A stretch of 64,000 bases of DNA from Burkholderiaceae bacterium (lineage in GTDB: Bacteria; Pseudomonadota; Gammaproteobacteria; Burkholderiales; Burkholderiaceae_D): the NCBI GenBank assembly GCA_004298905.1, contig SCTK01000019.1:118521-182520 (forward strand), written 5' to 3'. A program made the position numbers and the translations under genes. Below, piece by piece: positions 24,889-34,003 of this stretch; the stretch's first letter is position 1, and every line of letters begins with the position of its first letter. The notes beneath the pieces are model-generated. The model saw only the letters and a program-made list of their open reading frames with translations. It was not told where the DNA came from and ran no database searches.

Positions 24889-25749
24889 CTATTTCTTGCT
24901 GTGCTGCTTCACGTGATCTTCCAGTTCATTGAATGTCGGCCGCTCGGTCGAGTACAACACTTTGCGTCCAAATTCGATCGCCAACGCCGGGGAATAACCG
25001 TTCAAGCTGGCCAGCAGCGTCACCTTGACGCATTCGAATTGCTTGGTGTCTTCCTGCACAAACTGCTCCATCAAACCAGCCAGCGGCGTCACAAAACCAT
25101 AGGCCAGCAAGATCCCGAGAAACGTGCCGACCAGCGCGGCCGCAATCATCAACCCCAGTTCAGCCGGCGGCTTGCCCACCGAACCCATCACATGCACCAC
25201 GCCCATCACCGCCGCTACAATCCCGAAGGCAGGCAGACCGTCACCGAGTTTGGCCATCGCATGCGAAGGCCCTTCGGCTTCGTGGTGATGGGTTTCGATT
25301 TCGCTGTCCATCAAGGCTTCAATCTCCAGCGGATTGAGGTTGCCGCTGACCATCAGGCGCAAGTAATCGGTGATGAATTCAATCAGATGGTGATCACCGG
25401 AAACCTCGGGATACTTGGCAAACATTGGACTTTCGTGCGGATCTTCGACGTCGCGTTCGATCGACATCAAGCCTTCCTTGCGGATCTTGGTCAGAATCTC
25501 GAACAACAGTGCCATCATTGCCATGTAGCGCGCCTTGCTGTGCGCCGATCCTTTCAACACGCGAGGCAATGCCCCCAGCGTTGCCTTGCTGACCTTGGCG
25601 GAATTGCTGACGATAAATGCGCCCATCGCACCACCCAGAATCGTCAGCACTTCCGTCGGTTGCCAGAGTGCGCCGAGATGCCCGCCGTGCATGGCATAAC
25701 CCCCGAATACGCAGAGCACGACAACGACATACCCGACAATGACCAGCAT
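24889..25749 (-). CDS. motA: Flagellar motor stator protein MotA
   Basis: 286 residues with four membrane helices: MLVIVGYVVVVLCVFGGYAM at the start, one near 35-52, and the pair around ALVGTFLGILLAYGFVTPLA. The cytoplasmic loop holds charged residues that contact FliG. The glycine-rich GDGLPAFGIVAAVMGVVHVM is the conserved third-helix region. It works with MotB to conduct protons. A FliA promoter lies about 50 bp upstream and a strong terminator separates it from flhC, so it is transcribed apart from the master regulator. Confidence 0.95.
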   Translation of the reverse strand: MLVIVGYVVVVLCVFGGYAMHGGHLGALWQPTEVLTILGGAMGAFIVSNSAKVSKATLGALPRVLKGSAHSKARYMAMMALLFEILTKIRKEGLMSIERDVEDPHESPMFAKYPEVSGDHHLIEFITDYLRLMVSGNLNPLEIEALMDSEIETHHHEAEGPSHAMAKLGDGLPAFGIVAAVMGVVHVMGSVGKPPAELGLMIAAALVGTFLGILLAYGFVTPLAGLMEQFVQEDTKQFECVKVTLLASLNGYSPALAIEFGRKVLYSTERPTFNELEDHVKQHSKK

Positions 25750-25801
25750 TGCTTACTCGCTTCTAATTGTGTTGATAGACAAGACGACTGCTACTGGAAA
25801 A

Positions 25802-25828
25802 TTTTCGGCACGCTGGAGGAAATCTTTA
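25802..25828 (-). promoter_or_regulatory. Sigma-28 (FliA) promoter of motA
   Basis: On the minus strand TAAA-N15-GCCGAAAA, against the FliA consensus TAAA-N15-GCCGATAA. The spacing is exact and one -10 base differs. The expected start is about 45 nt before the motA ATG. Confidence 0.8.
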
Positions 25829-25897
25829 ACAATTCGGAGAGAAAATCAGGGTGAACGTTGTGGGCAGCGCAGCGGCGGCCACGAGTTTGAAACAGGC

Positions 25898-25973
25898 AAA
25901 AAAAATCCCGTAAGGGTTTGATCCGGCAACGAGAGATCAGGGGGAGGAGGAGCGCCGGAACCCAATACGGGAT
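25898..25973 (-). terminator. Long structured terminator or small RNA between flhC and motA
   Basis: On the minus strand ATCCCGTA and TACGGGAT close a stem; inside it GGGTT-CCGGC pairs with TCCGGC-(TGA)-AACCC; eight T residues follow. The terminal stem plus U-tract is a classic intrinsic terminator. The length (about 70 nt) and the internal second stem also fit a small RNA 3' end or an attenuator. It would end the flhDC message before motA. The rest of the 410-bp gap holds a dispersed repeat and the motA promoter. Confidence 0.8.
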
Positions 25974-26051
25974 GAAGAGGCAGACGTTACATGAACTGAT
26001 TATCGGCACATGTGCCAAAAACTTGAGTCTTTCTTTGTCAACATTCCTTAA

Positions 26052-26163
26052 CTTTGTATAGCCAATCGACTAAGCGCTCAAAAGACGAGCGCAATGCCCT
26101 GCATAGCCAGCCGACTAGGCACTATGAAACCAGCGCCAAGTCGTTGGTTAAGTCGCTGGTTAA
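26052..26163 (-). repeat. Double-hairpin dispersed repeat, copy 2 (two units)
   Basis: Starts at TTAACCAGCG, which contains the flhC stop codon. Unit A has hairpin GGCGCT/AGTGCC (26118-26137), linker TAGTCG, and hairpin 2 at 26091-26108. Unit B has GCGCTC/GAGCGC (26074-26092), then TTAGTCGATTGGCTATACA. Copies 1 and 3 show the same blocks with one unit each. Confidence 0.72.
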
Positions 26164-26723
26164 ATAACGGGGGCGTGGTGTTCATGCTCTGTGCGCAGCT
26201 CTTCTTCGCGACGGGTTTTTCCTGCCCGCGACGGCATGTGGCACAGACCGCAGACATAGTTGTCCACCAACTCGTAGCTGTGCACTACGAAATGACCATG
26301 ACACTGCTTGCATCCCGTTGTGGTCAACATGCCGGCATCAAAAAACTTGACCAGACGCCAGGCGCGCGTAATCGACAGCACCTCCGGCATCTTCAAACTG
26401 TTGATCTGTTCCAGATAGAGGCGATAGGCGTGAATGATGGCCTCGATTTCCTCGATCTCGGTCGTCTTGATCAGGTTCTGATAAATATTCATGAACAGCG
26501 ACGAATGGATATTCGGCTGCCAGGTCATGAACCAATCCGTGGAGAAAGGCAGCATGCCCTTGGGCGGCGATTTGCCCTTGATCTCCTTGTACAATTTCAG
26601 CAAGCGCTCGCGACTGAGCGTGGTCTCGGACTCCAGTACCTGCAACCGGGCATCGAGCTTGATAAGGTCCGTGGCCAGACGAATCTGATCGGCCTCGCCC
26701 AGCACGCTTTTGGGCTTTTTCAT
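26160..26723 (-). CDS. flhC: Flagellar transcriptional activator FlhC
   Basis: 187 residues. The zinc site of FlhC is visible as two CxxC pairs: TTGCKQCHGHFVVHSYE and YVCGLCHMPSRAGK. The N-terminal helical region (SVLGEADQIRLATDLIKLDA) binds FlhD. The FlhD4C2 complex activates class 2 flagellar promoters. It overlaps flhD by 4 bp (ATGA). Its stop codon is part of a dispersed repeat, so the extreme C-terminus may have been shaped by that insertion. Confidence 0.95.
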   Translation of the reverse strand: MKKPKSVLGEADQIRLATDLIKLDARLQVLESETTLSRERLLKLYKEIKGKSPPKGMLPFSTDWFMTWQPNIHSSLFMNIYQNLIKTTEIEEIEAIIHAYRLYLEQINSLKMPEVLSITRAWRLVKFFDAGMLTTTGCKQCHGHFVVHSYELVDNYVCGLCHMPSRAGKTRREEELRTEHEHHAPVI

Positions 26724-27034
26724 GCCGCCTCCGCCGTGCGGCCGGACATCAGAATCGCAGCGTGCATGCCGGAAGCACCGCGCTCAACGCCATGATGGGT
26801 CAACAGATTCCAGACCACTTGATCGTCAAAGCGGAAACGGCACATCAACAGATTGGAGGCGGAAATTTTCAGAATTTGTGCAGTGGTTAAACTATCAATG
26901 ATATCGGCGACGTCTTCGGACAATCCCAAACGGAACAATGCTTCGGCGCGATCCTCGCGGATCAGTTGCTGGGCCAGCAGGATGTAGGAAAGATTGGCTT
27001 CACGAATTTCGTCCATCAGTTTCTGTGTCTTCAT
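26720..27034 (-). CDS. flhD: Flagellar transcriptional activator FlhD
   Basis: 104 residues starting MKTQKLMDEIREANLSYILL, with AQQLIREDRAEALFRLGLSE and a helix-turn-helix-like segment near ADIIDSLTTAQILKISASN. This is the dimeric partner of FlhC. The ATG at 27034 has GGAGTG upstream; the longer frame to 27121 lacks one. It heads the minus-strand motility cluster. Upstream lies about 250 bp shared with the divergent sensor kinase gene, where regulation of motility should act. Confidence 0.93.
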   Translation of the reverse strand: MKTQKLMDEIREANLSYILLAQQLIREDRAEALFRLGLSEDVADIIDSLTTAQILKISASNLLMCRFRFDDQVVWNLLTHHGVERGASGMHAAILMSGRTAEAA

Positions 27035-27183
27035 GCTGCACTCCGATCTGAGATATGTGATTGAATTTTTGTTGGGCGTGAATCCCGTGGAACGAATTAT
27101 CGACAGGAATAAAGGGTGCAATAAGCGGAAGCGCGCTAATCTTGCTGTGCGATTTGCGGCGCCGCGTCCTGTAGGAGTTTGCC

Positions 27184-27206
27184 TTACAGGGCTGCTTGCC
27201 CTGTAA
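27184..27206. promoter_or_regulatory. Perfect 9-bp hairpin upstream of flhD
   Basis: TTACAGGGC-TGCTT-GCCCTGTAA lies in the region shared by flhD and the sensor kinase gene. CCTGTA about 25 bp to the left can pair with the first arm instead, so two exclusive structures are possible. It could be an operator, an attenuator in a leader transcript, or a repeat remnant. Confidence 0.45.
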
Positions 27207-27284
27207 AATATCTAGCCTTGTCGCACCCAGCGATTGCTGGCAAGCTTCATGCGACCGAAAAACGCTTCACATATAAGAAGATTG

Positions 27285-29570
27285 ATGAGCCGCAATACGC
27301 CACTGCCACCCAGCTTTGAATCGCTGATTGAACACATCGATTATCTGAAGCGTCGCATCCAGTCCCTGGAAACGGGACCGGCACAGAAGGCCGTCCAGGA
27401 TCGAACCGACGATGCCCTGCGGCAGAGCGAAGCCAGATTCCATCAACTGACCGAACATCTGCGCGATGTGTTTTTTCTCAGCGCGCCCGATCGTTTACGC
27501 TTCTTCTATGTCAGCCCCAGCTATGAATCCGTGTGGGATAGCCGCGCCGCAGATCTGTATTCCAACCCGGCGGCCTGGCTGACTGCAGTCGCCCCCGAAG
27601 ATCGCGCCATCGTCGAGCAAGCCTTGCAGCGCTCACGGTTCAGCGGTTGCCATGATGTCGAATATCGCCTGACCCTGAAGAATGGCACGGTGCGCTGGTT
27701 GCGTGACCGTGCCTACCCGGTGCGTCATGCCAATGGCACGATCCAGTACATTGCCAGCCTGATCGAAGACATCACGCAACGCAAGCACGACGCTCAGCAA
27801 ATTGCCGCGCTGCGCGCACAGTTGCAACAAGGACAACCGCTGGAAGTTGCGCCACCCATCGCATCACCTTGGCATGATCCAGTCAAAGACACCGCGATTG
27901 CCGAACACAAGGTCATCGACGAAGTCAACCAACGGCTCAACTTGCTCAACCGGATTTCAACGCAAAGCTGGAGCGGTCAGAAGCCCCATGAAATTCTGGA
28001 ACAGGTGGTCGCCATGCTGCGTTCGTTCTATGGCAATTGCACCGTCGATCTGTCCCTGCTGTCACTTGCAGCGGGCCCACAGGAATTGCTGCCTGCAACA
28101 GCCACCCTTGAAGTATTGACCGACCCGGCAACTTCCAAAGAGCTGTTCAGCCAACCCTGCATCGATATCCCCGATCTTCACGCCGGCACCTACCATCCAG
28201 TATTGCAACGCTGCGCCACGCGCCATGATGCGGGTGCCCTGTATGGGCAAACCTTTGCTTACGCGGAGGGACAAGTGGGGCTGCTCATGCTGCTGGCAAA
28301 GGCTGGACATGTATTCAGCGCGCCCGATCGGGACACGCTGCGCGATGTGGTCGCTTATCTCACCCTGTTATTACGCGACGCGCGCCATGCCAATGAACGC
28401 GATCAAGCACTGGCGGCATTACGCCGCAGCGACAGTATCCTGCGCGCGATTTTCGACACCCTGCCCGGCTATATCTGGTTCAAGGATGCCGAGGATCGGA
28501 TTCAAATGGCCAACCGGCTGTTCAGCGAAACCGGCCCGCTCGATCCCACTGTGGATCCGGTGGGCAAGACCACGAGCGAGTTGTGGCCACCCGAACGCGC
28601 AAAAATCTATCGGGAACGTGATGAAGAAGTCTTGCGCACCCGTCAACCGCTCAAGTACGAAGAATCATGCACAGTGCAAGGCATCACCCGCTGGGCCGAG
28701 ATCTTGCGCGTTCCCACGCTGAGCGCAGACGGCGAGCTGCTGGGCATCATTGGCTATGCCCACGACATCAGCGAGCACAAGCAATATCTGGCACTGGTTG
28801 AACGCGCCAGAGACGAACTGGAACAACGCGTCGCGCAACGCACGGCAGAACTGGAAGCCGCCAATGATGATCTGGAATCGTTTTCCTATTCGGTCTCGCA
28901 CGACCTGCGCGCACCCTTGCGCGCGATCGACGGCTTTACCCGGATTCTGCAAGAAGAATACGGTCGGCAACTGAACAACGATGCGCGCAACTATCTGCAC
29001 AAGGTGACAGAAGCGGCCGCGCGCATGAACCAGCTGATCGACAACCTGCTCAGCCTGTCGCATATGTCGCTGCGCGACTTGCGCAAGAGCCGTTTCAATC
29101 TGTCGGCCTTGGCACGTGAAGTCATGGATAGCATTATCAGCCAGGCGACGCCGCGTCCGCACACGATAGAAATCGCGCCGGATCTGCACGCGCAGGGCGA
29201 CCCGGCCCTGATGCGCGTCGTGCTGGAAAATGTGCTGGGCAATGCCTGGAAATTCTCCTGGCAGCGCAACCATATTCATATTAGTGTTGGTCGTGCCGAC
29301 AGCCTGCCCGGCCGGCCTTTCTTTGTGCTGGACAATGGCGCCGGTTTCGATATGACCTATGCCGGCAAACTGTTCAAACCTTTTCAACGTCTGCACGGCG
29401 TCAACGAATTCGAAGGCAATGGCATCGGCCTGGCCACCGTCCAACGCATTATTTCCCGCCACGGGGGTCGAGTTTGGGCGGAAAGTGCCGTAGATGAAGG
29501 CACGACGGTATATTTTGTCTTGCCGGAAAATAATGCCGTCGGCGGCGAGCCGCAACCGCCCACTGAATAA
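27285..29570 (+). CDS. PAS-domain sensor histidine kinase (orphan, soluble)
   Basis: 761 residues with no membrane segment. Domain order: a coiled start, PAS/PAC 1 (about 50-180, ending YIASLIEDITQRKHDAQQ), a GAF-like region (about 230-375), PAS/PAC 2 (about 385-510, ending IIGYAHDISEHKQYL), a coiled coil, then HisKA with the phospho-His in SYSVSHDLRAPLRAIDGF and an ATPase domain with NVLGNAWKFS, DNGAGFD and GNGIGLATVQRI. The asparagine box NAWKFS is that of phytochrome-like kinases. No response regulator lies beside it. It is divergent from flhDC and upstream of fliC, so a motility-linked role is possible. ATG at 27285 follows AAGAAG. Confidence 0.88.
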   Translation: MSRNTPLPPSFESLIEHIDYLKRRIQSLETGPAQKAVQDRTDDALRQSEARFHQLTEHLRDVFFLSAPDRLRFFYVSPSYESVWDSRAADLYSNPAAWLTAVAPEDRAIVEQALQRSRFSGCHDVEYRLTLKNGTVRWLRDRAYPVRHANGTIQYIASLIEDITQRKHDAQQIAALRAQLQQGQPLEVAPPIASPWHDPVKDTAIAEHKVIDEVNQRLNLLNRISTQSWSGQKPHEILEQVVAMLRSFYGNCTVDLSLLSLAAGPQELLPATATLEVLTDPATSKELFSQPCIDIPDLHAGTYHPVLQRCATRHDAGALYGQTFAYAEGQVGLLMLLAKAGHVFSAPDRDTLRDVVAYLTLLLRDARHANERDQALAALRRSDSILRAIFDTLPGYIWFKDAEDRIQMANRLFSETGPLDPTVDPVGKTTSELWPPERAKIYRERDEEVLRTRQPLKYEESCTVQGITRWAEILRVPTLSADGELLGIIGYAHDISEHKQYLALVERARDELEQRVAQRTAELEAANDDLESFSYSVSHDLRAPLRAIDGFTRILQEEYGRQLNNDARNYLHKVTEAAARMNQLIDNLLSLSHMSLRDLRKSRFNLSALAREVMDSIISQATPRPHTIEIAPDLHAQGDPALMRVVLENVLGNAWKFSWQRNHIHISVGRADSLPGRPFFVLDNGAGFDMTYAGKLFKPFQRLHGVNEFEGNGIGLATVQRIISRHGGRVWAESAVDEGTTVYFVLPENNAVGGEPQPPTE

Positions 29571-29668
29571 GCTCTGCGAATAGACTCTGTTTTTCCCCTC
29601 TATTCAAGGCATGGCTGAAAAAAACAGCCGCTAAAATCTGAACAGGGAAATTCTTCCCTCCTCTCCCC

Positions 29669-29695
29669 TAAAGTTCCCCTTGACAGCGCCGTAAT
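29669..29695 (+). promoter_or_regulatory. Sigma-28 (FliA) promoter of fliC
   Basis: TAAA-N15-GCCGTAAT, with exact spacing and one or two -10 deviations from GCCGATAA. The expected start is near 29702, giving a leader of about 97 nt before fliC. The leader contains several AGGA blocks, which CsrA-type regulators could bind. Confidence 0.82.
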
Positions 29696-29798
29696 TCCTG
29701 CTAACGGCGGTTTACATCCGTGTGGTGAAACCAAAGTCGCCAGCCAAAGTAGGAGTAGCTACATCGGTTTGGCTCCCCACTTTAGGAAAGGAAATACC

Positions 29799-31241
29799 AT
29801 GTTAAACGTAAATACAAACGTCCCGTCACTCAATGCCCAGCGCAACCTGAGCATGACAGGGTCTGCCATCGCAACTTCCCTGCAACGTCTGTCTTCCGGC
29901 CTGCGTGTCAACAGCGCCAAGGACGACGCGGCTGGCCTGGCGATTGCCGACCGGATGACGTCGCAAATCCACGGCTTGAACCAGGCCGCCCGGAACGCCA
30001 ACGACGCCATCTCGCTGTCGCAAACGGCCGAGGGCGATCTGGCTCAGATCGGCAACAACTTGCAGCGTATCCGCGAACTGGCAGTGCAAGCAGCCAACGC
30101 CAGCAACAGCTCGACCGACCGCGTGTCGCTGAACAACGAAGCTTCGCAGTTGATTTCCGAAATCGACCGCGTCGCCAGCGCGTCCTCGTTCAACGGTGTG
30201 AAACTGCTGGACGGCACGTTCTCTGCGCAAACCTTCCAGGTGGGCGCCAACAATACCTCGAATGACCGCATTTCGATTTCCTCGATTGCCAGTGCCAGAA
30301 CCGCTGCTCTGGGTGTCGGTTCCGGTTCCAGCTATTCAACCGCGATCACGACCGGTGCCGTCAGCGCAAGTGCGCTGGCTGCGGGCGATATCACGATCAA
30401 CGGCTATAACGTCGGTGCTACCACGTCGGACGGTGTCTCTTCGGCACAATCCACCGCCAGCGCGATCGCCAAAGCGGCGGCCGTCAACGCGATCAGCGGC
30501 AATACCGGTGTGACCGCCACTATCGTCGCCACTTCGATTGCCTATACGGCAACCGCAGGCGGTTCCGATACCACGGGCGCCACCGTGAACGGTGTGTCTC
30601 TTGGCGCTTCCGGTGTGGTCGCACTGTCCACCAACGCCAGCGCCGCTGCCAGTGAAATGGCCGCTGCCATCAACGCTGTCAGTACCCAAACCGGTGTCAC
30701 CGCGACCGTATCGGGCGCCAGCTACACCTTGACTGCTACCGATGGCCGCAACATCACCATCGCAGCAACGGCGGGTGACTCGGGTCTGTCTGCAGCCACC
30801 ACGCGTGGCGGCCTGGTTCTGAATTCGACCAGTTCTGGCGGTATCACGATCGGTGGCTCGGGCTTTGCGGCTCTGGGCGGTTCGGTCACGGTGGGTAACA
30901 CCGCTGCGACGGCAACTGTCGGCGCCGGGGTGTCTTCACTGGACCTGACCACGGCCAGCGGCGCACAAAACGCACTGGCAACGATTGACTCGGCCCTGGC
31001 CACCGTCAACAGCAGCCGGGCTGCGCTGGGTGCGTATCAAAACCGCTTCACCTCTGCGATCAGCAGCTTGCAGACCACGGCGGAAAACTTGAGTGCATCG
31101 CGCAGCCGCATTCAGGACGCCGACTTTGCCGCAGAAACCGCTGCACTGACCCGCGCCCAGGTGTTGCAACAAGCCGGTACGGCGATGTTGGCCCAGGCCA
31201 ATGCCCTGCCCAACAACGTGCTGACCCTGTTGCGTGGATAA
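29799..31241 (+). CDS. fliC: Flagellin
   Basis: 480 residues. Conserved ends: [20 protein letters not shown] and [20 protein letters not shown] at the N-terminus, and [20 protein letters not shown] with [19 protein letters not shown] at the C-terminus. The middle (about 165-390) is a variable Ala/Thr/Gly/Ser-rich region forming the exposed part of the filament. ATG at 29799 is chosen because AGGAAAGGAAA precedes it and the known N-terminus begins there; the frame to 29769 adds non-flagellin residues. It is secreted with FliS as chaperone and capped by FliD, both encoded downstream. Confidence 0.97.
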   Translation: MLNVNTNVPSLNAQRNLSMTGSAIATSLQRLSSGLRVNSAKDDAAGLAIADRMTSQIHGLNQAARNANDAISLSQTAEGDLAQIGNNLQRIRELAVQAANASNSSTDRVSLNNEASQLISEIDRVASASSFNGVKLLDGTFSAQTFQVGANNTSNDRISISSIASARTAALGVGSGSSYSTAITTGAVSASALAAGDITINGYNVGATTSDGVSSAQSTASAIAKAAAVNAISGNTGVTATIVATSIAYTATAGGSDTTGATVNGVSLGASGVVALSTNASAAASEMAAAINAVSTQTGVTATVSGASYTLTATDGRNITIAATAGDSGLSAATTRGGLVLNSTSSGGITIGGSGFAALGGSVTVGNTAATATVGAGVSSLDLTTASGAQNALATIDSALATVNSSRAALGAYQNRFTSAISSLQTTAENLSASRSRIQDADFAAETAALTRAQVLQQAGTAMLAQANALPNNVLTLLRG

Positions 31242-31276
31242 GCAGTTCAGTAGTCAGGCTGTAAGCGTGTAGTACC

Positions 31277-31316
31277 GCAGCAGAGTGGATGGAACCAAGC
31301 CCATTCACTCTGCTGC
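31277..31316 (+). terminator. Hairpin after fliC
   Basis: GCAGCAGAGTG pairs perfectly with CACTCTGCTGC, and ATGG pairs with CCAT inside. There is no T-tract (C-rich flank), so it may stabilise the fliC message or terminate with Rho. A second small hairpin, ATTCCCGG/CCGGGAAT, follows at 31349-31371. Confidence 0.55.
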
Positions 31317-31409
31317 ATCCCCCCGAGGGAACGCAGAAAAGGTCGTAAATTCCCGGCTTATTCCCGGGAATCAGGTACATCAAGTAGGTTAGATTAAGGG
31401 AGGTGCGCT

Positions 31410-31751
31410 ATGAACATCGCACCGGTAAGCGGCAAAGGTTTAGTCACCACTGGCACAGCAAGCACTTATGTGCCGCCACGGCCGACTGTCACTGAAGCAG
31501 CAGTTCCTGAGGTCGACGGGCAAGTCGATACGCAGAGATTGCAGGCAGCAGTGGACCAGGCCAACCGTTTTATGCAGGGCGTTGCGCGTAATCTGGAATT
31601 TTCGATCGATCATGACAGTGGCAAAACCATCGTCAAGGTCATCGATAGCGAGACGCAAAAAGTGGTACGCCAGATTCCTTCCGAGGAAATGATGGCGATC
31701 AGCCGCGCCTTGGGAAGACTGAAGGGCGTCATGGTCGAGCAGCACGCCTGA
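31410..31751 (+). CDS. flaG: FlaG family flagellar protein
   Basis: 113 residues. The C-terminal ~65 carry the FlaG pattern: ARNLEFSIDHDSGKTIVKVI, DSETQKVVRQIPSEEMMAIS. The N-terminus is a short disordered Thr/Pro/Val stretch. FlaG affects filament length in other polar-flagellate bacteria; its mechanism is not settled. It sits between fliC and fliD as is usual, with GGGAGG 6 nt before the ATG. Confidence 0.88.
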   Translation: MNIAPVSGKGLVTTGTASTYVPPRPTVTEAAVPEVDGQVDTQRLQAAVDQANRFMQGVARNLEFSIDHDSGKTIVKVIDSETQKVVRQIPSEEMMAISRALGRLKGVMVEQHA

Positions 31752-31870
31752 CCCGGCAGAATACCGCTGGCTGGGTATGCGACCTGCCTTGATGTGCCTG
31801 TGCAAATACCTGCACGGCCAGGGGTGCGAGCGGAGTTCAGCTGTGCTCGCGTGATTGAAGGAAGTAGGTA

Positions 31871-33880
31871 ATGGCCACAATACAGTCCCCCGGCCTTGGT
31901 TCCGGTCTGGATGTCAACGGCATCGTCACCAAGCTGATGTCGGTTGAGAGTCAGCCGCTGACCGCATTGCAAAACAAGGAAACCAGTATCAAGGCCCGGT
32001 TGTCGGCCCTGGGTTCCCTCAAGTCTTCGGTTTCCAGTTTTCAGGACGCCGCCAAGGCACTGAATAATCTCTCCAAATTCACCGCGATGAAGGCCAGTGT
32101 GGCCGACGCTACGGTTGCCTCCGTAAGCGCTTCCAGCAGTGCTGTCGCCGGTACCTATAATCTCGAAGTCGTCAGTCTGGCCAACCCGCACCGGCTCAAA
32201 TCCACCGCGCTGGCCAGCGCCGATACGGTCGTCGGCACGGGTACCCTGACGTTTACCTTCGGCACCTATGACAGTATCGGCAATACGTTTACCGCCAACC
32301 CCGACAAGGCGGGTGCCAGTGTCACCATTGCCGCCGGTCAGGATACGCTGGCCGGTGTGCGCGATGCTATCAATGCCGCCAACATCGGCGTACGCGCCAA
32401 CCTGATCAATGACGGCACCGGCGTCCGCCTGGCCTTGACCACCACCGAAGGTGGCGCGGCCAACAGCATCCGCCTGACAGTCGCCGACGATGATGCGACC
32501 AACACCAACACATCCGGTCTGTCGCAGCTTGCCTACGATCCAACCGCCGTCGCCGGCAGTGGCAAGAATTTGACGCAAACCAGTCCGGCCCCGTCGGATG
32601 CCAGCGTCAAGATTGATGGCGTTACCATCACCAGCACCAGCAACACCCTGACCAACCCGGTCGATGGCTTGACCATCAACCTGCTGGACACTACCGATAC
32701 CGGGGTCACCACCGCCATCACGGTAGCGAAAGATCCTTCCGCCGCGCAAACCGCCGTGGATACTTTCGTCAAATCCTACAATGCCTTGACCAACCAGCTG
32801 CAGTTGCTGATGGCTTATAACAAGACCACCGGCACCGCCGGTCCGCTCAATGGCGACGCCACCGCGCGCGCCGTGCAATCCGGGTTACGCAGCATCCTGA
32901 ACCAAACGCTTTCCGGCGTGTCTGGCAATTACACCACGCTCTCCAGCGTCGGCATCAGTGCACAGAAGGATGGCACGCTGTCTTTCGATACCTCGAAATT
33001 CCAGACTGCGGCTGCGGCCAACCCGACCGCACTGGCTGCGCTGTTTGCCAACGTCGGCCAAGTGACCGATTCACGCGTCAGCTTTTCCAGCGCCGGCAGC
33101 AGCACTTCTACCGGCACTTTCGCCATCAATGTCACTACCCCCGCCACCCAGGGCAATCTGGCTGGCAATGCCTCTGCCAACCTGACGATTACCGCCGGGG
33201 TCAACGACAGCCTGACGGTTTCGATCGACGGCACTGCTGCCACCGTCACCTTGACGGCAGGCACCTATGCTTCAGCGACCGCACTGGCCGCCGAAGTGCA
33301 AGCCCGTCTGAATGGAAGCACCACGCTGAGCAGCGTTGGCAAAGCGATCTCAGTGAGCCAATCGGCCGGAGTGCTCACCATTACCTCGAACAGTTATGGC
33401 AGTACCAGCAGCGTCGGTAGCGCTTCCGGCAATGCCGCCAGCGACCTGTTGGGCGCGGCGCCCACAGCAACGGCCGGTGTGAATGTCGCTGGCACCATCG
33501 GCGGAACATCGGCCACCGGCTCCGGTCAGTTCCTGACCTCCAGCGACGGGCTATCGATCAAAGTCGCCGCCACCACGGCTACCGCGCTGGGCAATATCAG
33601 CTACAGCCGTGGCTACGGCGCACTGCTGTCCAATGCCACCAGCGACTATCTGAAAACCAACGGCTTGTTCAGTGCCCGTGAAACGGGGCTCAATGCCAGC
33701 ATTTCGGATATCGACAAACAACAAACCGCTTTGCAAAATCGGCTCATTCAGGTGGAGGCGCGCTATCGCGCCCAATTCACCGCACTGGACACCATGATCA
33801 GCAGCATGAATCAGACCAGCAGTTTCCTGACCCAGCAACTGGCTTCGCTGTCCGCACTATCCAACAGCAGTCTCAAATAA
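31871..33880 (+). CDS. fliD: Flagellar filament capping protein FliD
   Basis: 669 residues, longer than the ~450-480 of enteric FliD. N-terminal FliD domain: SPGLGSGLDVNGIVTKLMSV, ESQPLTALQNKETSIKARLS. C-terminal domain: SRGYGALLSNATSDYLKTNG and a coiled tail with IDKQQTALQNRLIQVEARYR. The extra length is an Ala/Ser/Thr/Gly-rich beta region (about 390-560) that contains flagellin hook-associated-like repeats (NLTITAGVNDSLTVSIDGTA). It forms the cap for flagellin assembly. A hairpin follows the stop. Confidence 0.95.
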   Translation: MATIQSPGLGSGLDVNGIVTKLMSVESQPLTALQNKETSIKARLSALGSLKSSVSSFQDAAKALNNLSKFTAMKASVADATVASVSASSSAVAGTYNLEVVSLANPHRLKSTALASADTVVGTGTLTFTFGTYDSIGNTFTANPDKAGASVTIAAGQDTLAGVRDAINAANIGVRANLINDGTGVRLALTTTEGGAANSIRLTVADDDATNTNTSGLSQLAYDPTAVAGSGKNLTQTSPAPSDASVKIDGVTITSTSNTLTNPVDGLTINLLDTTDTGVTTAITVAKDPSAAQTAVDTFVKSYNALTNQLQLLMAYNKTTGTAGPLNGDATARAVQSGLRSILNQTLSGVSGNYTTLSSVGISAQKDGTLSFDTSKFQTAAAANPTALAALFANVGQVTDSRVSFSSAGSSTSTGTFAINVTTPATQGNLAGNASANLTITAGVNDSLTVSIDGTAATVTLTAGTYASATALAAEVQARLNGSTTLSSVGKAISVSQSAGVLTITSNSYGSTSSVGSASGNAASDLLGAAPTATAGVNVAGTIGGTSATGSGQFLTSSDGLSIKVAATTATALGNISYSRGYGALLSNATSDYLKTNGLFSARETGLNASISDIDKQQTALQNRLIQVEARYRAQFTALDTMISSMNQTSSFLTQQLASLSALSNSSLK

Positions 33881-33885
33881 GGTCC

Positions 33886-33916
33886 ATCCGAGTCATCGCG
33901 TAGCGCTGACTCGGAT
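33886..33916 (+). terminator. Hairpin after fliD
   Basis: ATCCGAGTCA and TGACTCGGAT form a perfect 10-bp stem with an 11-nt loop 5 bp after the fliD stop. There is no T-run, so termination strength is uncertain. Confidence 0.55.
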
Positions 33917-34003
33917 CGCCGACCAGATTTACTACACTTTTTCACATCAATTTCCCCGATCATCTGCCGTTAATCAGAGTATGTTTCTACCAAGGGTATT
34001 TTC

